A stretch of 64,000 bases of DNA, taken from contig NW_022985550.1 of the NCBI RefSeq assembly GCF_010093815.1, positions 447,074 through 511,073 of the forward strand. The letters run 5' to 3'. Position 1 is the stretch's first letter. Every line of letters starts with the position of its first letter. A model generated the notes under the pieces. The model had not been told where the DNA came from. It made no database searches and saw only the letters and a list, made by a program, of their open reading frames with translations. The translations under genes and the position numbers were made by a program. The DNA comes from Pseudovirgaria hyperparasitica. Its lineage: Eukaryota; Ascomycota; Dothideomycetes; Acrospermales; Acrospermaceae. Shown here piece by piece: positions 22,484-33,311 of this stretch.

Positions 22484-23760
22484 CTCAATGCCTGGTCGGG
22501 GCAATCCGATAACTTAAAGCTTTCAGGAGGTGCGTCCACGGTCGATCTATCGCAAGGGGGATTATTTGCCTTTTGGCGGCCTCGGTAGCGAGACTTCACC
22601 TGCTGCAGCTGCAGCTGCATCCAACGGCGCTGTGAAAGGAGGAGCCGTATCGGAGTAATAAGTTGACTTTTCCTTTGCAGATTACAATGGTCGCCTTATC
22701 ATAATTACACTTATAGCGAGTAGTCACTGCAACAAAGATTCTGTTGGGCACTAGAGCAGCGAAAAAAGGCCCGGCAATACCTTAGGCATCACTACTGAGG
22801 TACCTAGAGGGTGTGGTGGAGATGGCGAAAAGGTGATTCTGTGATGAATTTCCCTTTCGGCGTTGACTCGCGTAATCAGCCCTGTCTAGGAGGCTTGATT
22901 AAGCCCCTAAGCCCCGTCTGTTTTGCCGAATGCAGCTCTGGATGGTGGCCCCGACCTCCAGCCTCCAGTCTCCGCAGCCCCAAAGCCCACAGCAGCCCAG
23001 CTCAGGGCCCCAGGCTCACATCCGGCCGCTTGGGAGGAAGCCGAGGACACTGTACTATTAGGCAGGCTGGCAGTTTTATTAGGTTCAAGCGTATGTACAA
23101 TTTCACCGCTTTGATACGAGCTCACGCTCCAGCTTCGGTAACCAGGGTGTTAAATGAAGCAAAGCTCACGGTGTTTCATCTGGCCGAGCTTTATGCTCCA
23201 CTGGACCGTTGCAAAGAGATTTCCCACACGTGCCATTGCTGACGAGTGACAGCAAAATCGACGAGCCATGTTCAGGAGCATGCTGATGCTTTTTGTTAAT
23301 GTATCGGTTGTTGAGGCTGTGCGTTTCCCCTGTTGTCGCACGCATTGCGCGTCAGGAAGTCAAGCCGCCACGACCCCTCCCCCCGGCCGGCTGTTCCGCG
23401 AGTGTGTTCGATCAATGTTGCACAGCAGCATGACAAACAGCAACCGAAAGTTTTGCATAATCTTGCCACACTCTGCACCAAGACGATACGTATTCCTACG
23501 TCAAGCCTAATGAAGATCTCCGCCGGCGTCCGCGAACCATTTCGAGCTCCTCAAAGCACGCCAGAGCAAAGGGGGCGGTTGAAGGAGGGAGGCGAGAACG
23601 GCAGGTCCCACGAAATATGACTTGTGCGGGGGACTTGCAGCGAGATTAGACGCTGATACAACGATTGGCGGCGCGCGAATGGGAAGACTCAGAAGAGACG
23701 ACAATAACGGGAGTGATTGGCTGGATCACAGGAGAGACAGTCGATAGTGGAGATATTTTA

Positions 23761-23793
23761 GGGGGGGGGAAGGGGGGGGGAGGGATAGGGGGG
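23761..23793 (+). repeat. Clustered G-runs (G-quadruplex-type motif)
   Basis: Four G-runs (9, 9, 3 and 6 G) separated by 1-3 bases lie in 33 bp on the plus strand, about 356 bp before the start of the GPI-protein gene. This fits the usual G-quadruplex pattern. Confidence 0.8.
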
Positions 23794-23992
23794 TGTGAAG
23801 ACTAAGAGTGGGACGGCTATACACCAGACCCAGTGTCAGCTAGCACAGTCATTAGCGTGCGGCGGCTCTAGTACCTGGGCGCCTTCACGCCGACTGGAAC
23901 TGGTTTGGCGCAATCAGCAAATCTTGCTAGGTTGCTCTCGAGACCAACTGCTCGAGCGTTCCTCGGTACCTCTTGGGTGCTGGAGCCTGTGG

Positions 23993-23998
23993 TATAAG
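23993..23998 (+). promoter_or_regulatory. Possible TATA box of the GPI-protein gene
   Basis: TATAAG lies 152 bp before ATG 24150 and is followed by a CT-rich leader, as in highly expressed fungal genes. Confidence 0.4.
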
Positions 23999-24149
23999 AA
24001 ACCCCCAGCTCCAGCCGTTCTCTTCTGTTTGTCCAAGAGTTATCATTACACACCCTCGTTCAACTCCAACTCCATATCCACCTGCTATACCAATCCAACT
24101 TTCGTCAGCCAACACTCCAACTTTCGTCAATCAACCGCCATCCATCAAA

Positions 24150-24674
24150 ATGCAGTTCAAACTTGCCTTCGTTGCTTTCGCCGCCTGCGTTGCCGCTGTC
24201 AACGTCCAGCGTGCTATCGACCCGTACGCATCTGCCCTCTCTCTCCCAAATCAATTTGACTCGCATACTGACTCGGTACACAGAGCCGTTCTCAACGAGC
24301 TGTCCCACGCCATCCCCAAGCAGCTCCTCGAGCGTGCTGTCTCCGACCCATCCGCCCTTGAGGCCGAGTTCGCCAACGGCAACCTTCCTCGCTGGTACCA
24401 GGAGCTCCCAGCTGATGCTAAGAGGTCTCTCAAGGACCTCGGTGCTAAGATCGTTGTCCGCCACGATGCTGCCTCTTCCGCCTCTGGATCCCCATCAGGC
24501 TCTGGTTCATCCGTGATCCCCTCTGGCACTCCCACTGGCGGCTCACCAACTGGTGGTGCCCCTACCACCACTGGCGGCAGCGGTGCTCCTACCTCCACTG
24601 GTGGCGCCTCGTCCAACATGGTTGGTGCTGGTGTTGCTGGTCTCGCTGCACTCGTCGGTATGGTCGCTTTGTAA
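24150..24674 (+). CDS. Small GPI-anchored cell-surface protein
   Basis: Exons are 24150..24223 and 24284..24674, giving 154 aa. The 60-bp intron (GTACGC donor, CACAG acceptor) is 3n long and stop-free, so retention would give 174 aa; the spliced form reads RAIDPAVLNELSHAIPKQL. Residues 1 to about 17 (MQFKLAFVAFAACVAAV) form a signal peptide. The mature part is a short helical region, then a Ser/Thr/Gly/Pro-rich stalk likely to be O-glycosylated. The end, SSNMVGAGVAGLAALVGMVAL, has small residues followed by a hydrophobic tail, a standard GPI-attachment signal. It is inferred to be on the plasma membrane or cell wall. The function is unknown. Confidence 0.85.
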   Translation: MQFKLAFVAFAACVAAVNVQRAIDPYASALSLPNQFDSHTDSVHRAVLNELSHAIPKQLLERAVSDPSALEAEFANGNLPRWYQELPADAKRSLKDLGAKIVVRHDAASSASGSPSGSGSSVIPSGTPTGGSPTGGAPTTTGGSGAPTSTGGASSNMVGAGVAGLAALVGMVAL

Positions 24675-25483
24675 GCAGTTTCATGGACGGCGTTGCTCTA
24701 ACCGAGCATTTGTATGTATTGGCTATTGCGTGGTCTTTGGACGTCACGTGTGGACGGCATATAGCAGGTCTTGCATAATATATGGGTCATGGTGTGAATG
24801 GATAGAGGTTTATTAATATGTTAATGATACTCCAGTGACCATGAGCACTATTCTTTGCAATCTACATCTTGCGCCTAACCCTTAATCTACACAGGTCAAT
24901 TGAAACACCGTGCTTGGTTCCAAATAATGCGCCCTACCTAGTTGCCACGAGTATGTGTGGGTACAATGGCGCCCAAGGCTCCTACCTTGTTGAGGCATTC
25001 AGTTCCAATGCTCGTAGGCGCAATGTGGTAAAAACTATCGGGTACTACAGGGAAATCATCGGACTCGCCCAGCACCGAGCCACGTATAATTGCCGTGTCA
25101 GTTGAATGTTTGCTCCTGCAAGTAGTTATTTCGACACGAATATCTCTATCGAAAAATGAAAGGTTTGGTTGTGTCCGCATGGATTTGCAGTTGTGTATCT
25201 CGCACGGTCGCTAAATGTTTGACGCTCCTGACCTGCAGTAGCGGCAGACCAAGCCAACGTCATGGGAATTGTATCCATTCATCGTCGTCATCGTGGAGCT
25301 GCGCAGGACTCGCGCTGGAACAATGCACATTGATGTCTACTTTTCACATAACCTAGGTAGCATCCATCAGACTCGCCACAGCTTCAGTGGGCTGTGACAT
25401 AATACCGTCGTCATTGCGTCCCATCCGCATTCGGTAAAACCTGGAGGCGTGGCCTTTCGGTAGGAGCAAGCTCTCGTACAAGA
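24675..25483. other. Intergenic region, tandem plus-strand genes
   Basis: 809 bp holding the 3' UTR of the GPI-protein gene and the promoter of the aldo/keto reductase. No gene seen. Confidence 0.6.
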
Positions 25484-26595
25484 ATGTCGTTTCGCGCATC
25501 ACGCTCAATGGCCTCTGCTACTTCAAGATTATCGTCATTATCGTTCCAACTGACAGCTCAGCCCTCTGCGCGAACTTTCGGTCACCAACAAGTTAGAATG
25601 GCAGGTCAATATACACAGCTCAAGCTCAACACTGGTGCTACAATTCCGGCCGTTGGCTTTGGGACTTGGCAAGATAAGGAAGCCCAGGAACCAGCTGTTA
25701 TCGCTGCCCTCCAAGCAGGATATCGTCACATCGACACCGCCCGCATGTGAGTGTGGCATATCTGTGCTGTCATCGTCGTCACTGATATCACTCAAGCTAC
25801 GGCACGGAAGGAGCCGTTGGCAACGCTATCAAGCACTCTGGTGTTCCTCGCTCGGAGATATTCCTCACCACTAAGTTATGGAACAACAAGCACCACCCGG
25901 ATGATGTGGAAGGAGCTCTTGACGCATCGCTCAAGGACCTCGGCACAGACTACGTGGATCTGTATCTGATGCATTGGCCTAGTGCCTTTGCTCGTAGTGA
26001 GAAATCATTTCCCAAGGAATCAGATGGCAAGACCAACGCGATCGCTGACATTGACTACGTTGATACATACAAGGCCATGGAGAAGCTTCTCCAAACTGGG
26101 AAGACAAAGGCCATTGGAGTTAGCAACTTCTCCCAAGCAGAAATGGAGCGACTGCTCAAGGAGACAAGTGTCGTCCCTGCAGCTCATCAGATGGAGATGC
26201 ATCCATGGTTACAACAAAAGACTTTCGCGGACTGGCACAAATCGAAGGGCATCCACATCACCCACTACAGCCCCTTCGGAAACCAAAACGAAATATATGA
26301 CAGCGGTAAAAACATTAGCAAGCTGATGGATGATCCCGTATTGGTCGAGATTGGAAAGGCACACGGTAAGACTGGCGCACAGGTTGCTCTAGCTTGGGGA
26401 GTCACGAAGGGCCACTCTGTCATACCAAAGAGTAAGACGGAGTCTCGCATCAAATCTAATCTTGAGGGAGATTTCAAGTTGAGTACTGATGATCTAGAAA
26501 AGATCGATGGGATCGACAAGAAATTGAGATTCAACGATGCAAGCTCTGGGTTCCGCTATGAGTTCTTCTCGGATCTTGACGGGAAGAAGCGGTAA
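25484..26595 (+). CDS. Aldo/keto reductase (glycerol dehydrogenase-like)
   Basis: Exons are 25484..25746 and 25797..26595, giving 353 aa. Intron 25747-25796 (GTGAGT...CTCAAG) restores HIDTARIYGTEGAVGNAIK. The catalytic tetrad of the superfamily is present: Asp84, Tyr89, Lys114 (TTKLW) and His147 (LMHWP). NADPH-pocket motifs include GVSNFSQAEME and VIPKSKTESRIKSN. The enzyme reduces aldehydes or ketones with NADPH; homologous fungal enzymes often act on glyceraldehyde, dihydroxyacetone or xylose. The first 38 residues (MSFRASRSMASATSRL...) are basic, Ser-rich and acid-free and precede a second in-frame ATG at 25598, where the normal reductase domain begins. This suggests a mitochondrial presequence or two translation starts. 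Confidence 0.92.
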
Positions 26596-28953
26596 CTCGG
26601 ATGCACCGATTTAATGTGTAGGAAATGTGAGAGGAGATGCTAGAATATGTGGGGAGATCGTAAGATTAGAGCTGAAGTGTAGCGGGATGTAAGAATATGT
26701 AGAAATAACGTAGGTGCATGTATGTTGCCATTCTATCATGCACGCAGAGACTTGATGCTGTACTATTTCAGATCTCAAATATTATGTCCGTGCATCGGGC
26801 GCGCATCGGCAAGCCGAAATTTGCGTGTGCTTAAACTTCGATTTTTTCCAGCTCTCACATTCTTTCTTTCCACACGCCAACATCGAGGGACAATTCTTTC
26901 CACCGCACGCACTCCAGTTTCCTTATTTTTTCTTGTAAGTACTCTCACATCTTTTACTTCCCTTAGATGATGACCATTACATGAACAATCCAAAGCCTAC
27001 AGCATCATGAAGGACCTTCTATCTCTAGAATTACCCTGATCGTGGTTACGAGTTGTGCTCAACTTACAAGACAATCTTCAATTATTATAACTGACTAATG
27101 AACAGATAGACATCTCCAAGACATGATATCACTCACTGGCCATGACTCTTCAATTCAATAAAAGGTCAGTCGGAAATAATTCTTTTCTTGCACCCGTTGA
27201 AGTGATGACATCGAGACTCGGAAAGGCATTCCTCGACCTGAAGATAATATGTTGATCCAGTCGCAATTAGTTTCAGCCTTGTCTGATCTTTTTTTAACCC
27301 ACCCTGCATTGCTGAAGATCACTGCTTGCAAACTTGAATCTGACAGCTCTTCTCTAGGTACACCTCATCTTCACCCCCAACAAATATCGTTACGCATCCA
27401 TATGAGGAATTCTTGACGAACGGGCGGACATATTGTGCATACCTTGATCGGCATCTATCAAAACCAAGGCGTACAAACCTTGCAGCTGTCAGGATGGGAT
27501 ATGCTTGTTGAGAACTCGTCACCTGATTGATGCAATGTGTCGACGACCTGTGTCTTGAGAATACAAGAGCATATCATGCTAATTCAGATTCTCACAGGTA
27601 TAATCTCCCTACTCGTTGCGTGTACCACGTTGGGCGTCACCTTTATGATGATTCTTCTATTCACACTGTTTGATCGAGCAATTCTGTAACGAGAATTTCT
27701 TGAACTGATAGTTAAAACACTGAAAATTCTGATTTAATGAGGTATGTGCGGAATTCGCGGGTGCAATGATACATGCTAATAGTGGCAGCCTGATATATCC
27801 TTGACGGTCCCCCGACTGATCTGCTTACGATATTCGTGAAAGACAATGGCTAATATTTTGCATGTTGTCAGGTAACGTCGATCACCAACCATAAATGTGA
27901 TACATCTTCGTAAGTCGCTACCAGAACTCTTTCCTCCGGCACCTGATGAGCAAAATATTCGCTGTGTTCTTTCTGAACAACCTTGAAGAGCAAAATATAC
28001 TTAATAATTCACTTTGGAGAACTGATTGTATATTTTTACTTGTTCCGATTTCAGCAATACGATCTTGTGCATCCTGCTGACTTGAATGTAGAATGCTCCT
28101 TGGAAACCGTTACAAACGAAACTGCTGTAGAACGCCGTATGCACAATTAAACAGCTATGAATAATAATATACATAACTTTACAAGTGTCTTTTATCGAAA
28201 TCATGATATGTTAGTGCAAGAGCCTCATGTGTCCTTGCCTCTGCTGCATTGAGGTAAAGTCTCTCTAGTGACACGCAGAGACGACTTCCAGCCTTTCGAT
28301 ACTGCACGCTGCGATCCCATAGCGGGCCACTACTATAGTCATATGGAGTATAACCCAGGCCTAGACGATGATTATAATGTCAATATACAAGCCGTGCAAG
28401 CGGGTCCGCAATCGTAATTTGCCAGTCAAAGCACCCACAGAAGCACATTCTTCAACTCACTAACTCCTCCACCACCATGATACCCAGAGATGGACTGCCC
28501 TCATACCCCTTGCCCCTTCCACACACCCTTCCCCTCCCTACACACTGCACGCACGCACTCTCAAACAAAACTCCCAGCTCTCTAACTATGGCACAAATAA
28601 CCTGTCCAAAAACCAGCTCTCCAAGACACAGCACCTCGCTCTCTCCTCACCTCACTCCCACCCAAATCATACACCCCGTACACACCTTATACACGCAGCC
28701 TTTGCCCATGTCAGCTTCTTCATCTCGCTCTACGTCTACCCCTTTTTCATTGTTCTGTTTTTCATTCTCCGCGTCTCTTTCGCCTCTCTTCTAGAGCTGT
28801 CTGATCCGGTCTGACCTGATCTGGTTCTACGTTCGAGAAGATGTTTTCCTCAGTCGCGGATCCCCACGTCCAGAAGGGGAGGGAGGAAGGGAGGGAGGAG
28901 CGGGCTAGAGGGCGTGCGGTGTTTGGTGTGGTGTGCAGAACGGAGAAGGAGAT

Positions 28954-29002
28954 GGAGAGGGAGAGGGAGAGGGAGAGGGAGAGGGAGAGGGAGAGAGAGA
29001 GG
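28954..29002. repeat. Hexanucleotide microsatellite (GAGAGG)n
   Basis: About eight units in direct succession, ending in a short (GA)n tract. Confidence 0.9.
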
Positions 29003-29093
29003 AACATACGCGGGACTGGGAAGCCACTTAGTAGGATGTGTAGTTGGAGATGTAGCTGGAGAAGCTTTGTGTGTATGTGTGTATATGTAGTAG

Positions 29094-29130
29094 AGCTAGC
29101 TAGCTAGCTAGCTGTCTGTCTGTCTGTGTG
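29094..29130. repeat. Compound microsatellite (AGCT)n-(GTCT)n
   Basis: About five AGCT units followed directly by about four CTGT-type units and a GTGTG end. Confidence 0.9.
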
Positions 29131-29829
29131 GCATTCCATGGGGATGTACTATGTACTATCTGGACAGGTATGTATGTAGATAGATATTCCCATACGCCAT
29201 ACACGCAAACACGCAAACACGCAAAGACTCATACACACATACATGCACGCAGTGTACTCTATCTATCCATAGTACCATGATAGCCCTTCTTGAAACGCCA
29301 ACTCAGCAGTTGCAAAAAGACCCCAAAACGTATCTCAAACATTGTATCATGTTCAATATGCGTTCGGTGCGGGAAATTTCCGACTGTATACCCACCCATG
29401 GTCGTGCTGGAAGGAACGTTGAACAATATGCCTGGGGACATTGGGATGGTGGGTACGTACCGAGAATCGACCACCACGACGAACTGTAACAGTAGTACCT
29501 CGGAGCACGTAATAGGCGGCGCTGTGCAATGCTGTTTATACACTCACGTCAGGCATTCACACGAATTGTACTAACAATGTCTAGACAAATATGAGATTCG
29601 GCAAGGGGGTAAGAAATAGGTTCTTGCGAAATTGAAGACATATTGACACGTTCCCGTTCATCCGTAGATGCTTTTGATTTACATGATTTTCGCAATCCCT
29701 CTAGCATGGGCTTCTCTGATTCTTGTGCTATGCTGCACTCCGAGCTAATACGAATGCTGTTCAGTGTTCGTATGATCATTGCTCGAACTTGGCAAAGCTC
29801 CGCATGTATCCTTCTGCGCCTCTTTACAT

Positions 29830-30978
29830 CTAGTAAACCTTCTTTTTCTCGTCCACACTGAATTGACCGGGTCCCATATTCACGAGGAGAAGAAGACCGC
29901 CCCTAACAGAGTTAAATTCGCCAATTGATCGTGGTACTGAGGATCACTTACACGATAGACAGGATCTGGAAAAAATCGTACTTCGCAAAGTCCTTGTGGG
30001 GGTGATGTGGGTGAAGCTGATATACAGATTAGCGCGCAGCCCAACTTCATAGGTTTTGATGACTCACGGTCCAGAAGTTGTTCACAATCAGGTTGAAGAT
30101 GCTAAGGATCAAAACCAGCATGATCGCGCTCCATTTCGCCTTGAAACCGACCACAACCATGACACAGGCAACAAAACCAAGAAGGCTCACGGTAATTCGC
30201 CAGATGCTCCAATCACCTCGGAACACAAAGCCAATGAAGAGGAAGATCAGAAGGACACGTCCAGCGAGCTGGAAGTACATCTTGCGGTCCTTTTCGTCGA
30301 GCGTAGGAAGACCGGCCGGGGCAAATCGCTTGCGCACCCAGGAGTCGGAGAGCACCATGAGAAGACCGCCCATCACCGACAGGTTTCGTAGAAAGAAATT
30401 TAGGTCGAACACGAGACCGTAGCCGATGCCTTGGAGGATCACCACACCAATCAAACCTCCGACCGCGTATTCCGAGTATTTTCTTCCAATGATGAGGATC
30501 GAGCAAGATGTCATTGCGATAACGTTTATGATGAGGAACAAGTGTGTAACGCCGGACCAGACTGTTACAATCTGTTAGCTGACCGTAAGCTTTGTTGCAC
30601 GTCAATTCGTACTCTTTCGGTAGTCTTTCAAGTAAATCAGTTGGTCGTTCCATTGCGTGATGATGCGCAGAGCATCTTCTAAGAATGTTACTACAATCAG
30701 GAATCGGCCAATTGCTGGCAGGTATCTGGATGCCGAGAGCGTGTCAGCATATGTCCTGTCTAGATCTCGTCGCGAGCTGTTCACGAGACAATAGAGCTGT
30801 GTGCTACTCACGGTTTGATGGGATCCGAGAAAGTGTCTAGCCAGTCTTCAATCTTGCTGGTCTGCTCGCGAATAGCAGCCAGCGGGCTGGGGTCGTCGGT
30901 TGCGTCAGTCCTGCTTGGTCCACCGAACGGACTCTGATTGCCCAGGTGATAGCCTGCGGTGCCCCGTATTTGCGCCAT
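29830..30978 (-). CDS. ERV29: SURF4/Erv29-type ER cargo receptor
   Basis: Exons on the minus strand are 30978..30812, 30725..30613, 30561..30068, 30016..29952 and 29902..29830, giving 303 aa. Splices give SDPIKPYLPAIGRFL, KDYRKIWSGVTHLFL, NNFWTLHPHHPHKDF and ILSIVGGLLLLVNMG, all matching the family. Several hydrophobic segments (for example FLIVVTFLEDALRI, YAVGGLIGVVILQGIGYGLV, LLIFLFIGFVF, SLLGFVACVMVVVGF) make a multi-span membrane protein. It ends DEKKKVY; the KKxx ending is the COPI retrieval signal expected for a protein cycling between ER and Golgi. In the family it packages soluble secretory cargo into COPII vesicles. The start MAQIRGTAGY is chosen over an upstream frame extension that lacks conservation. 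Confidence 0.93.
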
Positions 30979-32036
30979 GGTCTTGGAGTAGATGCTGATG
31001 AGCGGAGGAGGAAAGTGAAAAGGCAAAATGGAGTGTTAGTTGACAGTGCGGGCTTAAACACTGGCGGGGTTTTAAGATGCTGGGAAGAGGACACGGGGAA
31101 GATGGATGGATGGGTTCCTGTAGCTAGCTAACGACCGGAGAGCAGTAACCGCCGCGCACCCAACGCTCTGCAGGGCACCGGGGAAATCCATCGACCGCGG
31201 CTTGGAACAACAATGATGATACTCCTACACCGCACTATGGACCAATGTCAACACATAGTTTCCCCAGCTCGTTCAGATAGAACCAACATCTCTGTTGATG
31301 CATCTGCTGTATAGGCATAATCTATCTTGTGCGCAAGCCACACTAATCATCGGTGTTTAGCGCATCCAGCCACACTCACTATTGGCTCGTTCCCAATCAT
31401 GTAGTTCCTCCGAAACACCTATTTTTATAATCATCAGTGGAGCATTTGTTATGGGATTACCCTTTTGAAATAAACAGATGCAACGTATATTCCCGGAAAT
31501 CTGAGTCGTGTTTAAGATGATACCCGGCTCGAGTGATGATCCGTAGATGATGTCACACTTGATCCCCGGCCAAATTGCCAGATCATCAGGTCACAGGTGT
31601 TACTCAAACAGAAAGGTTGCATAGTATGTGTGCAAGCATTTTGGTGACAATTTTTATGATACAAGGGAATATCAGGAGTCAGAAGGCAATAGACCCATTC
31701 ATGTTTGACAACCTATGTGCCGACCTCCTCAACCATGAAGCATCATGCGAGAGCTGTCCCGCTCCGTGTTGGATGCTTGTCTGTGCACGCAAAATTCGCA
31801 TTTATCCTCCCATGCAGATGATTAGGGCGCACCAGACGAACATAATTGATAAATTTGCTGTACAAGAAAGGCCCTGAATCCATTGATAGGATGATCGCGC
31901 TTGCGTAAAAGACCGTGGTGACATTCAGCTATCGCCAATGACGAACTGAATCTGCTGTCGTATATGGAGCCAAGTGATAAGACCACAAGATCTTTGTCAT
32001 AGCTTGCAGTATCGCCGAGAGAGAGATCAGAATGTC
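30979..32036. other. Intergenic region, tandem minus-strand genes
   Basis: 1.06 kb holding the SURF4 promoter and the 3' end of the next minus-strand gene. No gene seen. Confidence 0.55.
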
Positions 32037-33311
32037 TCACACAACGGCCCAGTCAGACTCGTCGGCGTTGCTCACAACGTCATATATAGAGGGCCCGCCA
32101 ATTGGCTCTGCATTACGAGTAAAGGTCTGCATCGGTACTACAGTCTCCTTCTTGTCTGTCTTCTCCTCTGCGTTGCCAGTGTCACTCACGTTGTCCTCCG
32201 CGGTCGTATCGCTACCTGTCGTCTTCTTCCTTGGACGTCGGTTCGGCACTGTATTCCATCCGGAATCTTCCATGGCCATTCTGACTTGTTCATCTTCAGA
32301 GAGGAATTCGCCCAGGTTCTTCCCAGTAGTGTTGGTAGATGCGTTACTGTTTGGTGCATTGCTAGAGCTCGCCGTAGACGCCGCGTCATTCTCGAACGTA
32401 TCGAGCATTGGAGCGTCACTAGAGCTAGCAGTGATGTTGCTAGCGGTGCTACGAGTCCAGGCACTACTTTGAGCTTTGGCTGTCTGTACACCATTCTTAG
32501 CAGGCTCTCCCCTGTTCTCACGGGCGGTGCGGAGCTGCTTCTCCAACAAGATTCGGCGGTCTTTCTCGTCTTGCTCTTTCTGTAGTCGCTTCTCTTCAGC
32601 CTTGCGACGGTTCTGGCGTTGCTTCTTGCTCTCCTGCGCTGGTGGAGCTTGCTTTGGTTGCTGCTGCTTTTTGGAAGGAGCTGGATTAATCGGCTCCGTG
32701 ATACGGAGAGACGACGGTCCTGGAACACTAGCTGGAAGCATGTCGGATACATCCTTGCCACTAGGCATATAGTCTACAATGGACGTGTTACCAGTGTCGC
32801 CATTTGACTTAGAGGTCAATGGAGTCGCGTTTGCAGCGTTCTGCTTCACAGTCTTACTGCGACCATCCTTGCGCTCAGGCGCCTTTAGTGAAGTTCCGGT
32901 CTTGAGACCAGCAAGTCTTTCCGCCCAGTCGTTATCGTCGGTTTCATCCTTGGTATCATCAGTTGAGGTATGTGTTGGAACTTCGAACGGCTTCGGGTCA
33001 GTCTTTGTGGATTCTTGGGTCTTGCGACCTTTCTTCTCCTTTTCTTTTGGCTTGAACTTTGACTTGGTAATGGAGGCCGAAGCTTCGGAAACTACATCCT
33101 TCACAGGCTCCAAGGCTGCAGTGACAGTAAAAACCTGCTCTTTGCGTTTTGATTTGCCTTCACCGCGCTGCCGGCTAGACTTAGAGGCCACAATGTCTTG
33201 TGAGTCGGTGGCAGGTGTGCCAGTACGCTTCAGTATCTTGTCCTTGTTGGTGAAGATATAGTAAGCAGTACCAAAACCTAACAAGAGGCCCCAGCTCTGC
33301 CACGGCTCCAT
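32037..33311 (-). CDS. N-terminally membrane-anchored unknown protein, 424 aa
   Basis: A single exon from ATG 33311. I do not know a name for this family. A short hydrophobic segment (WGLLLGFGTAYYIF, about residues 7-20) at the N terminus is followed by lysine residues, consistent with a single N-terminal anchor with the rest in the cytosol. The body is highly charged. It has a predicted coiled coil near residues 225-275 (KKQRQNRRKAEEKRLQKEQ and following) and Ser/Thr/Asn-rich linkers. The C-terminal part has LGEFLSEDEQVRMAMEDSGW then TVPNRRPRKK, which looks like a conserved short domain. A ribosome- or ER-linked role is possible from this layout but is only a guess. Confidence 0.75.
   Translation of the reverse strand: MEPWQSWGLLLGFGTAYYIFTNKDKILKRTGTPATDSQDIVASKSSRQRGEGKSKRKEQVFTVTAALEPVKDVVSEASASITKSKFKPKEKEKKGRKTQESTKTDPKPFEVPTHTSTDDTKDETDDNDWAERLAGLKTGTSLKAPERKDGRSKTVKQNAANATPLTSKSNGDTGNTSIVDYMPSGKDVSDMLPASVPGPSSLRITEPINPAPSKKQQQPKQAPPAQESKKQRQNRRKAEEKRLQKEQDEKDRRILLEKQLRTARENRGEPAKNGVQTAKAQSSAWTRSTASNITASSSDAPMLDTFENDAASTASSSNAPNSNASTNTTGKNLGEFLSEDEQVRMAMEDSGWNTVPNRRPRKKTTGSDTTAEDNVSDTGNAEEKTDKKETVVPMQTFTRNAEPIGGPSIYDVVSNADESDWAVV

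Larger units (their letters stand above)
20958..24149. other. Gene-poor region, 3.2 kb
   Basis: No confident gene is seen between the sirtuin start and the GPI-protein start. Open frames such as 21338-21622 (-, 94 aa, ATG present) and 22811-23242 (+, 143 aa) lack motifs and plausible splicing. The part from about 22300 to 23700 is GC-richer and contains short tandem repeats. The last 400 bp is the promoter of the GPI-protein gene. Confidence 0.5.
26596..29829. other. Gene-poor convergent region, 3.2 kb
   Basis: Lies between the stops of the aldo/keto reductase and SURF4 genes. About 27000-28400 is AT-rich without strong mutation bias or any recognisable transposon part. About 28440-29240 contains CT-rich DNA and several microsatellites. 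No frame has a family motif. Confidence 0.55.

Noticed and set aside
22811-23242. 143-codon frame in the gene-poor region
   Set aside because: Begins without a supported start, no conserved motif, and the composition follows the local GC-rich repeats.
26980-28400. AT-rich stretch considered as a decayed mobile element
   Set aside because: No terminal repeats, no coding remnants and no marked repeat-induced mutation bias could be seen by eye.
28477-29107. Frames over CT-rich and GAGAGG repeat DNA
   Set aside because: Translate to low-complexity Ser/Leu or Arg/Glu runs; products of the microsatellites.
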